DNA from: Flavobacteriales bacterium
GTDB lineage: Bacteria; Bacteroidota; Bacteroidia; NS11-12g; UBA955
Length of the DNA stretch: 21,700 nt
Reading direction: 5' to 3'
Assembly (NCBI GenBank): GCA_947450405.1
Contig: CANFVI010000011.1
Location: forward strand, 1-21,700
The position numbers were made by a program, and so were the translations under genes. Within the stretch, counting starts at the first letter, position 1. Every line of letters begins with the position of its first letter. The notes below the pieces were generated by a model. It did no database searches, was not told where the DNA came from, and worked only from the letters and a program-made list of their open reading frames with translations. Shown in pieces: positions 15,802 to 21,700 of the stretch.

Positions 15802-17153
15802 GGTTTTTTGCAATCATATCGTTTTTATTTATTTCTCTCTTGGGGGACACAGCATTTGCGCAAACCAATGTAGAAAAGTTAATGAAAATGAAACCAATGG
15901 TTGTAGGTATTCATCCCATTGTTTCAGACACCAACATTGTTTATTTACCAATGGAATTCTCTTCCTCAGAATTCAAATCAAAATTGTTGCCTAATTTACC
16001 TAACGACAGAACAATTTTAACGGTTCATTTGGTATATACAAAATATAGAGAAGTAGATACATTCAATCAACCATTGTTAAACAGAAATCGTTACGAAAAT
16101 CTAAAAACACTTTGGCCAGAATTATTCACTTTGAAGGGAATTCAATTTAGAGCATTCGAACAAAACAAAGCAAAAACGGAGAACGACGCTAAAAAACTAT
16201 TTCATGGATTTATCATTTTCTACAAATCAAAACCTACAGAAAAAGTAAAAAAAGAAAAAGGACTCATAAGTTACACAATTGGAACTTACAGAGATACATT
16301 CATTAATATTCCTGAAAAAATAATATACAAAAAGCGAAAACGCTATATTGAAACTGGGTATTATTTGGCCAACGATCCTGAAAAAAGAAAAGACGGTCAA
16401 AAGTTCAAAACTCCTTCCATTTGGTTTAGAGAAAAAGAAACCAAATTGGTGGTTGATAGCGTAGTTGCGAGAAAAATTAAAGCCAAGAGTAAACGCGTAG
16501 GGAAATTTGATTCGAAATTTCTTAAAAATACAAATGAATATGACGCGCTTGTAAACAAAACATTTAACGGAAAATGGTGCATTGTAACCGATGTTACTGG
16601 TAGCATGGGTCCATATTCTGCGCAAGTTCTTCTCTTTTTAAAATATAATTCTGAAGTGCTTAAAAATAGTAGATTTACATTTTTTAACGATGGAAACGGA
16701 GCCCCTGAATTAATAAAAAGACCAGGAAGTTCTGGAGGTATTTACAATGTAAATAGCAACAATTTCGATACCATTTTCAAAACCATTTTAACGGCAATGG
16801 AAAATGGCAATGGCGGCGACATTCCCGAAAACAATATTGAGGCAGCCATTAGCGCTTCAAAAAAATGGGCCGACATAGATACCATCCTTATGATTGCAGA
16901 TGTTGAAGCACCCATTAAAGATTTGGTATTGATAAAAAACCTCAAAAAACCTGTTTCGATATTGCTTTGTGGCAGTGTAAATGGAAATGTTCCATTTGAT
17001 TATTTCCAATTGGCTAGAGAAACTGGTGGAACTATTATCCAAACTGACGATGAAATTAGGAATTTACGTAAATACAAAAAAGGCGATGTTATCGAAGTAG
17101 GGGAAAGATCCTACAGATTGTCTGAATTTGGCCTTCAAATCTCCAAAGAGTAA
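15798..17153 (+). CDS. Exported von Willebrand factor A domain protein of unknown function
   Basis: A 451-residue protein that probably starts at TTG, 15798, overlapping the bshB1 stop (TTGA). That start gives a complete signal peptide (MRFFAIISFLFISLLGDTAFA, cleavage near 21), whereas the first internal Met (~29) would remove it. Residues ~25-250 form a basic, lysine-rich domain I do not recognise. Residues ~258-425 are a VWA domain: WCIVTDVTGSMGPY has the MIDAS pattern D265-x-T267-x-S269, followed by a GNGGDIPENN block (337-346) with Asp341 and an IMIADVEAP-like strand near 363-372. VWA domains bind protein partners through Mg. Periplasmic or secreted location is inferred. No transmembrane helix follows the domain. 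Confidence 0.8.
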   Translation: MRFFAIISFLFISLLGDTAFAQTNVEKLMKMKPMVVGIHPIVSDTNIVYLPMEFSSSEFKSKLLPNLPNDRTILTVHLVYTKYREVDTFNQPLLNRNRYENLKTLWPELFTLKGIQFRAFEQNKAKTENDAKKLFHGFIIFYKSKPTEKVKKEKGLISYTIGTYRDTFINIPEKIIYKKRKRYIETGYYLANDPEKRKDGQKFKTPSIWFREKETKLVVDSVVARKIKAKSKRVGKFDSKFLKNTNEYDALVNKTFNGKWCIVTDVTGSMGPYSAQVLLFLKYNSEVLKNSRFTFFNDGNGAPELIKRPGSSGGIYNVNSNNFDTIFKTILTAMENGNGGDIPENNIEAAISASKKWADIDTILMIADVEAPIKDLVLIKNLKKPVSILLCGSVNGNVPFDYFQLARETGGTIIQTDDEIRNLRKYKKGDVIEVGERSYRLSEFGLQISKE

Positions 17154-17195
17154 ACTTCTGTGTTTTTTGTCACTGTTCCAATTGTTTTCATTCAC

Positions 17196-17203
17196 TATCT
17201 TTG
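17196..17203 (+). promoter_or_regulatory. -7 promoter box for the NADP reductase gene
   Basis: TATCTTTG matches TAnnTTTG exactly and lies 8 bases before the ATG at 17212. It settles the start of the reductase, since the reading frame stays open upstream into the VWA gene. A clear -33 element at 19-21 bases was not found. Confidence 0.6.
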
Positions 17204-17211
17204 CAACCAAG

Positions 17212-18219
17212 ATGATTGAAACCGATATTATCATCATTGGCGCAGGCCCTGTTGGTTTATTTACCGTTTTTGAAGCGGGTTTGTTAAAACTTCGCTGTCA
17301 TATAATTGACGTATTGCCTCGGCCAGGAGGACAATTAACTGAAATTTACCCAAAAAAACCAATTTACGATATACCAGGGTTTCCATCTATTTTGGCAGGC
17401 GAATTAATTGATAATTTAATGGAGCAAATTACCCCTTTTAAACCTGGTTTTACTTTAGGTGAAAAAGCGATTTCCATTGAAGAAACTGAAGACAATAAAT
17501 TTATTGTTACCACAGAGAATGGCATACAACACATTGCTCCCAATATTGCCATTGCCGGTGGTTTGGGCGTATTTGAACCAAGAAAACCACCAATAGCCAA
17601 TATTACCCAATTCGAAAACAAAGGAATTGACTATATTGTAAAGGATCCCGAAAAGTACAGAAACAAGAAAATTGTAATTTCAGGGGGTGGCGACAGTGCT
17701 TTGGATTGGGCTTTGTTTTTAAAAGATGTAGCTTCTGAAATAACATTGGTACATAGAAGTACTGAATTCCGTGGTCATTTAGACAGCGTACAAAAAATTA
17801 TGGATTTGAGCAACGAAGGTAAAGTTCAATTACTCACAAATGCTGAAATTACACATCTCGACGGAAATGAATCCCTCAATAAAATTGGGGCTACCATAAA
17901 GGGTGAAAATGAGACTAAATGGATAGAAACTGATTATTTTCTTCCGTTATTTGGATTATCACCAAAGCTTGGTCCGATTGCCGATTGGGGTCTGAATATA
18001 AATAAAATTGCTATTGAAGTAAATACATTTGATTATAGCACCAATATTCCAGGCATTTATGCCATTGGCGATATCAATACTTATCCAGGTAAATTAAAAC
18101 TAATTTTATGTGGATTCCACGAAGCTACTTTGATGGTTCAAAGTGCTTTCAAACGGATTTACCCTAACAAAAACTTGGTATTAAAGTATACTACAGTGAA
18201 CGGAGTTCAAGGGTTTTAA
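17212..18219 (+). CDS. TrxB-like ferredoxin/flavodoxin-NADP+ reductase
   Basis: A 335-residue FAD/NADPH flavoprotein of the thioredoxin-reductase-like ferredoxin-NADP reductase group (YumC type), which passes electrons between NADPH and ferredoxin or flavodoxin. DIIIIGAGPVG (5-15) binds FAD, ISGGGDSALDW (156-166) binds NADPH, and GIYAIGDI (281-288) closes the FAD site. The CxxC redox pair of thioredoxin reductases is absent, which excludes TrxB. An upstream in-frame start at 17128 would add a hydrophobic 28-residue extension overlapping the VWA gene. The ATG at 17212, behind a perfect promoter box and at the family's usual N-terminus, is preferred. Confidence 0.92.
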   Translation: MIETDIIIIGAGPVGLFTVFEAGLLKLRCHIIDVLPRPGGQLTEIYPKKPIYDIPGFPSILAGELIDNLMEQITPFKPGFTLGEKAISIEETEDNKFIVTTENGIQHIAPNIAIAGGLGVFEPRKPPIANITQFENKGIDYIVKDPEKYRNKKIVISGGGDSALDWALFLKDVASEITLVHRSTEFRGHLDSVQKIMDLSNEGKVQLLTNAEITHLDGNESLNKIGATIKGENETKWIETDYFLPLFGLSPKLGPIADWGLNINKIAIEVNTFDYSTNIPGIYAIGDINTYPGKLKLILCGFHEATLMVQSAFKRIYPNKNLVLKYTTVNGVQGF

Positions 18220-18242
18220 TTCAGATTGCATTATTATTGCCC

Positions 18243-18902
18243 ATGTTTACAATGATTTTCTTCCGTAAGTTTTTTAAATATTGTTTAATTCTTTGGGGAA
18301 TTTCACTTATTCCCGTAATCATTTACAAGTGGGTTAATCCGCCATTTACCATGATTCAAAATTCTCAAAGTGATATTCGCGGTGAAGAAGGACGTTGGAT
18401 AGATATTGAAGAAATTCCAAAGCATTTCCAATTGGCGGCAATGGCTGGAGAAGATCAAGTATTTTTTGATCATTGGGGATTTGATTTTAGGGCCATTGAA
18501 AAAGCCATTGAACACAATGCTACGAGTAACAAAACCCGCGGGGCTAGCACCATTTCACAACAAACTGCGAAAAACGTTTTTTGTTGGGAGGGACGCAGTT
18601 GGTTAAGAAAAGGAGTTGAAACCTATTACACTTGCATGATAGAACTATTTTGGAGCAAAAAGCGAATTCTCGAAGTATACTTAAATGTAATTGAAATGGG
18701 TAGAGGTGCCTTCGGCGTTGATGAAGCCGCTCATTATTATTTCCATATTCCTGCTGAAAAACTTTCGCGTCAACAAAGTATTTTGATTATTTCTACACTC
18801 CCCTGCCCCAGAACCTGTGGATTCAATAGTGCCCTTGCCAGAAATCGCCAATATTTGATCAATTACGCCATGAGGCGTTACGGATTGAAATTAAAGTATT
18901 AA
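18243..18902 (+). CDS. mtgA: Monofunctional biosynthetic peptidoglycan transglycosylase
   Basis: A GT51 glycosyltransferase that polymerises lipid II into glycan strands at the outer face of the cytoplasmic membrane. It has 219 residues, typical of the single-domain enzyme, with no penicillin-binding domain. Residues 10-28 form the membrane anchor. The family motifs follow: MAGEDQVFFDHWG (67-79) with catalytic Glu70, RGASTISQQTAKN (99-111), RKGVETYY (122-129) with Glu126, and KKRILEVYLNVI (139-150). The start is uncertain: TTG 18237, ATG 18243 and ATG 18252 are all in frame and differ by a few residues. ATG 18243 is chosen. A TATTATTG box (one mismatch to TAnnTTTG) lies just before it. Confidence 0.94.
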   Translation: MFTMIFFRKFFKYCLILWGISLIPVIIYKWVNPPFTMIQNSQSDIRGEEGRWIDIEEIPKHFQLAAMAGEDQVFFDHWGFDFRAIEKAIEHNATSNKTRGASTISQQTAKNVFCWEGRSWLRKGVETYYTCMIELFWSKKRILEVYLNVIEMGRGAFGVDEAAHYYFHIPAEKLSRQQSILIISTLPCPRTCGFNSALARNRQYLINYAMRRYGLKLKY

Positions 18903-18933
18903 ATCGAATAAAATTGATTTAAAATCTATGTTT

Positions 18934-18950
18934 GAATTTCGTTGAAATTC
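18934..18950. repeat. Small perfect palindrome upstream of efp
   Basis: GAATTTC (18934-18940) and GAAATTC (18944-18950) form a perfect 7-bp inverted repeat with a GTT loop. It sits 21 bases before the efp -7 box, where a -33 element would be. It is followed by no T-run, so a terminator for mtgA is unlikely. Chance in AT-rich DNA cannot be excluded. Confidence 0.3.
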
Positions 18951-18971
18951 TAACATTAAAAAAAATTATCC

Positions 18972-18979
18972 TACCTTTG
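18972..18979 (+). promoter_or_regulatory. -7 promoter box for efp
   Basis: TACCTTTG is a perfect TAnnTTTG box 7 bases before the efp ATG at 18987, predicting a leader of only a few bases. A clear TTTG at the -33 spacing was not found; the palindrome at 18934-18950 occupies that place. Confidence 0.6.
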
Positions 18980-18986
18980 CAATTGT

Positions 18987-19550
18987 ATGGCTACAACTCA
19001 AGACGTTTCAAACGGTAATTTTATTCGCTTCAATGGCGAATTATGCCAAATTATTGAATGGCAACACAGAACTCCAGGAAATTTACGTGCTTTTTATCAA
19101 GCAAAAATGCGCAGAGTGAAAGACGGAAAATCGGCTGAAAATCGTTTCCGCAGTGGTGAAACTGTTGAAATTGTTCGTGTTGAAACCAGAGAACTCCAAT
19201 ACCTTTATGAAGAAGGTGATGCATACATTTGCATGGACAACGACACTTACGATCAAATTCCAGTGCAAAAGCACTTATTTGGTGAAGGTGCAAAATTCAT
19301 GAAAGAAGGAGATACAGTTATCATCGCTTTTGAAGGCGACGATACCCCTATTTCTGCTGAACCTCCTCACACTGCAATTGTAGAAATTACTTACACAGAA
19401 CCTGGGGTTAAAGGTGATACCGCTACCAATACATTGAAACCAGCAACCGTTGAAACTGGTGCAACTGTATTTATCCCTTTGTTTATTGATATCGGAACCA
19501 AAATTAAAGTGGATACCCGCACTGGTGAATACATGGAGCGTGTTAAGTAA
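18987..19550 (+). CDS. efp: Elongation factor P
   Basis: Relieves ribosomes stalled at polyproline stretches; 187 residues in three beta-barrel domains. The start MATTQDVSNGNFIRFNGE and the C-terminal signature (TNTLKPATVETGATVFIPLF, then DTRTGEY) are clear EF-P. The domain I loop that enters the peptidyl-transferase centre reads HRTPGNLRAF (27-36), where many EF-Ps have KPGKGQAF. By alignment the tip Lys that EpmA modifies is Asn32 here, and Arg34 is two residues on. Without a Lys or Arg exactly at the tip, the common beta-lysyl or rhamnosyl modifications would not apply as known. The ureohydrolase gene follows after 17 bases, so they are likely co-transcribed. Confidence 0.95.
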   Translation: MATTQDVSNGNFIRFNGELCQIIEWQHRTPGNLRAFYQAKMRRVKDGKSAENRFRSGETVEIVRVETRELQYLYEEGDAYICMDNDTYDQIPVQKHLFGEGAKFMKEGDTVIIAFEGDDTPISAEPPHTAIVEITYTEPGVKGDTATNTLKPATVETGATVFIPLFIDIGTKIKVDTRTGEYMERVK

Positions 19551-19567
19551 TTGCTATATCCCAAAAA

Positions 19568-20461
19568 ATGAAAGTACTTAATGCCGAGGATGGCTTTTTA
19601 GCCCTCCCAAATGCTGAATTAACTACACTTGAGAATGCCAAAGTTGTCATTCAACAAGTTCCCTACGAATTTACTAGTAGTTATATTGCCGGGTCTGACA
19701 AAGGTCCACAAGCGATGATTGATGCAAGTCACTTTGTTGAATTCTACGACGAAGAACTCGATCAAGAAACTTATAAAAACATTGGCATTGCAACCCTTGA
19801 AGCCATTAATTTTGAGGGACTTGTAGACGAAAATGCAATGGTAGCAATTGCAAACCAGACACGTGAACTTTTACAAAAAGATAAATTTGTAGTTTCTTTG
19901 GGTGCTGAACATACCGTTACCAATGGCTTTATTCGTGCTTACAAAGAAAAATATCCAACCATTTCTGTACTTCAAATTGATGCCCATTCAGACTTACGTC
20001 AAGAATATAACGGCAACCCGTATTCTCATGCAAGTGTAATGGCAAGAATTAACGACATGGGAGTAAATTTGGTTCAAGTGGGTATTAGAGCCCAATGCAT
20101 TGAAGAGTCTCAATTAATAAAATCATCTCCAATTATTAATACTTGGTACGCCCATATGCTCGACAAAGACGACAAATGGATTGACGATTGTATTGACAAA
20201 CTTGGTGATATTGTATACGTTTCAATTGATGCCGATGGTTTTGACCCATCTATTGTTCCAGCCGTTGGAACTGCCGAACCAGGTGGTTTATCTTGGCAAC
20301 AAGGAACCAAACTTTTGAAAAGACTTTGTGAACGTAAAAAAGTAGTAGGTTTTGATATTGTTGAAATTGCTCCGCGCGAAGTGGATATTATTTCAGAATT
20401 TGCAATGGCAAAACTATGCTATAAATTTTTAGGATATTTGAATACCAATAACCACATTTAA
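19568..20461 (+). CDS. Agmatinase/arginase-family ureohydrolase
   Basis: A Mn-dependent ureohydrolase of 297 residues, most like agmatinase, which splits agmatine into putrescine and urea. Metal ligands are all visible: His115 in SLGAEHTVT, Asp138, His140 and Asp142 in IDAHSDLR, and Asp221 and Asp223 in SIDADGFDPS. The GAEH form (instead of the more usual GGEH) and the sequence after DAHSDLR fit agmatinase-type members, but arginase or formiminoglutamase activity cannot be excluded. No arginine decarboxylase gene lies in the window. It sits between efp (17-base gap) and the cysteine desulfurase, with whose ATG its TAA shares one base. Confidence 0.88.
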   Translation: MKVLNAEDGFLALPNAELTTLENAKVVIQQVPYEFTSSYIAGSDKGPQAMIDASHFVEFYDEELDQETYKNIGIATLEAINFEGLVDENAMVAIANQTRELLQKDKFVVSLGAEHTVTNGFIRAYKEKYPTISVLQIDAHSDLRQEYNGNPYSHASVMARINDMGVNLVQVGIRAQCIEESQLIKSSPIINTWYAHMLDKDDKWIDDCIDKLGDIVYVSIDADGFDPSIVPAVGTAEPGGLSWQQGTKLLKRLCERKKVVGFDIVEIAPREVDIISEFAMAKLCYKFLGYLNTNNHI

Positions 20462-21597
20462 TGACAAACACTGCCAGCAGAATTTATTTAGATAACGCAG
20501 CTACCACCCCAATGGACCCTGAAGTAGTTGACGTAATGATTCCAATGATGCGTGAGCACTTTGGAAATCCTAGCTCTACCCATGCCAATGGAAGGAAAGT
20601 AAAAAATGTTATTGAAGAATCTCGTGGCAAAATTGCGTCTTTGTTGAAATGCGCTCCAGGTGAAATATTTTTCACTTCAGGTGGAACAGAGGCCGACAAT
20701 TTGGCTTTGCGTGGCTCAGTAGCAAATTTGGGTGTTAAAACCTTAATTACATCACCAATTGAGCACCATGCTGTATTGCACACTGCTGAAGATTTGCATA
20801 AAGTTTCGGGCATTAACCTTGAACTTGTAAATATTTTGCCAAATGGCCATGTAAATACAGATCATTTATATGAATTGGTTTCTAAGAACCCAAATTCATT
20901 GGTAAGTCTTATGCACGCCAACAATGAAATTGGCAACATGATTCAAATTGAAGAAATTGGCAAAAACATCCATGACGCAGGTGCCCTTTTTCATTGCGAT
21001 ACCGTGCAAACTATGGGGCATTACAACTTTGATTTAAGTCAAGGCTATGTAGACTTTCTTTGTGGTGCAGGTCATAAGTTCAATGGACCTAAAGGAATTG
21101 GTTTCCTTTACATGAACAAAAAGAATCGTGTTAGCCCAGAAATTACCGGAGGAGCTCAAGAAAGAGAAATTCGAGGTGGAACAGAAAATGTATACGGTAT
21201 TGTCGGATTAACCAAAGCCCTTGAAATCAGCTACCGTGATCTTGAAAAGAAAAAAGCACACATTTCAATGCTTAAGGCTGAAATGATTAAAGCTTTGCGC
21301 GAAAACATTAACGAAATCCAATTCAACGGCGATCCAGAAGGCAATAGTTTATATACTGTTTTAAGCGTTTCTTTTCCAAAATCTGACGCTGGTAACATGT
21401 TATTATTCAATTTAGATATTAATGGAATTTCTGCCAGTGGTGGAAGTGCTTGCTCTAGTGGAGCAACTGCAGGTAGCCACGTTTTAAATTGTATTTGTCC
21501 TGGAACTGAACGCACAACTGTTCGTTTTAGCTTTGGAAAATACAATACCCTTGAAGATATCCAAACTACCATAGAAAAATTAAAAACTTGGTATTAA
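20461..21597 (+). CDS. Cysteine desulfurase (NifS/IscS family)
   Basis: A PLP enzyme of 378 residues that strips sulfur from cysteine for Fe-S clusters and thiolated tRNA. YLDNAATTPMDP (9-20) opens the fold. SGGTEADN (73-80) and SPIEHHAVL (98-106) bind PLP. AGHKFNGPKG (203-212) has the Schiff-base Lys206, and GGSACSSGA (327-335) has the persulfide Cys331. It is slightly shorter than IscS (~400). No iscU or suf genes adjoin, so it could serve Fe-S assembly or tRNA modification. It starts on the last base of the ureohydrolase stop. No terminator hairpin is seen before the next gene, only a promoter box. Confidence 0.94.
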   Translation: MTNTASRIYLDNAATTPMDPEVVDVMIPMMREHFGNPSSTHANGRKVKNVIEESRGKIASLLKCAPGEIFFTSGGTEADNLALRGSVANLGVKTLITSPIEHHAVLHTAEDLHKVSGINLELVNILPNGHVNTDHLYELVSKNPNSLVSLMHANNEIGNMIQIEEIGKNIHDAGALFHCDTVQTMGHYNFDLSQGYVDFLCGAGHKFNGPKGIGFLYMNKKNRVSPEITGGAQEREIRGGTENVYGIVGLTKALEISYRDLEKKKAHISMLKAEMIKALRENINEIQFNGDPEGNSLYTVLSVSFPKSDAGNMLLFNLDINGISASGGSACSSGATAGSHVLNCICPGTERTTVRFSFGKYNTLEDIQTTIEKLKTWY

Positions 21598-21613
21598 GCC
21601 GAATTTTTTAATT

Positions 21614-21621
21614 TATTTTTG
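21614..21621 (+). promoter_or_regulatory. -7 promoter box for the pterin synthase gene
   Basis: TATTTTTG matches TAnnTTTG and lies 8 bases before the ATG at 21630, again implying a very short leader. It occupies the 32-base gap after the cysteine desulfurase. Confidence 0.5.
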
Positions 21622-21629
21622 CAGCCGCA

Positions 21630-21700
21630 ATGCCTCTACTTTACATCACAAGAAAAGAACATTTCAACGCAGCCCACCAGCTTTGGAACAGCAATTGGAC
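21630..21700 (+). CDS. 6-pyruvoyl-/6-carboxytetrahydropterin synthase, N-terminal fragment (continues beyond window)
   Basis: The first 23 codons of a gene that runs off the window, too short for long-frame searches. The translation begins MPLLYITRKEHFNAAHQLWN. RxxHFNAAHxL is the characteristic start of the PTPS/QueD family, with His16 as the first zinc ligand. Members make 6-pyruvoyl-tetrahydropterin or, as QueD, 6-carboxytetrahydropterin for queuosine. Which one applies cannot be told from this fragment. QueD is the commoner role in bacteria. A promoter box precedes it by 8 bases. Confidence 0.82.
   Translation, partial: MPLLYITRKEHFNAAHQLWNSNW

Noticed and set aside
17128..17211. Hydrophobic N-terminal extension of the NADP reductase resembling a signal peptide
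   Set aside because: It overlaps the VWA gene, the flavoprotein is cytoplasmic, and a perfect -7 box sits just before the ATG at 17212.

Overview
The window is a chromosomal stretch from a member of the Bacteroidota, probably from the Sphingobacteriia/Chitinophagia/Flavobacteriia side of the phylum; the family is not resolved. The evidence is an AT-rich, densely packed genome, almost no Shine-Dalgarno sequences, Bacteroidota-type promoters (TAnnTTTG) placed a few bases before start codons, BshB1 and DUF3109 proteins typical of the phylum, and several exported beta-rich proteins. I saw no rRNA, tRNA, CRISPR, insertion sequence or phage gene. No gene-free stretch exceeds 300 bases.

Region 1 (1-3406, + strand): the 3' end of alanine dehydrogenase with a strong intrinsic terminator, then a likely operon of an alpha/beta hydrolase, an exported beta-rich protein of unknown function and Kdo transferase (waaA), which probably starts at TTG. 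Region 2 (3407-5581): the groES-groEL chaperonin operon, preceded by a perfect 11-bp inverted repeat that is not CIRCE and closed by a strong hairpin terminator. Region 3 (5582-7421, +): ruvX-def-UbiA-type prenyltransferase. Its promoter -7 box lies 3 bases after the groEL terminator, so the -35-type region must fall inside the hairpin.

Region 4 (7418-13915, - strand): one long tightly packed operon in the order yicC, a 606-residue exported protein, a 644-residue exported protein, pssA, purE, DUF3109. It ends tail to tail with the UbiA-type gene, the two stop codons sharing a CTAG. The two exported proteins are the least explained part of the window. They have unrelated N-terminal halves; the 644-residue one resembles the erythromycin esterase/ChaN-like hydrolases. 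Their C-terminal beta-rich ends of about 200 residues look alike, with matching landmarks at matching distances, which suggests a tandem pair sharing an outer-membrane module.

Region 5 (14093-17153, +): an M28/glutaminyl-cyclase-like lipoprotein, the bacillithiol deacetylase BshB1 and an exported von Willebrand A protein, all overlapping by 1-4 bases. Region 6 (17212-21700, +): a TrxB-like ferredoxin/flavodoxin-NADP reductase, the peptidoglycan glycosyltransferase MtgA, elongation factor P with an unusual modification loop, an agmatinase/arginase-family ureohydrolase, a cysteine desulfurase and the first 23 codons of a 6-pyruvoyl/6-carboxytetrahydropterin synthase.

Most genes are housekeeping: protein folding and maturation, envelope lipids and LPS, purine synthesis, low-molecular-weight thiols, polyamines and sulfur transfer. 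The best candidates for undescribed biology are the yicC-linked pair of exported proteins and the groE inverted repeat.
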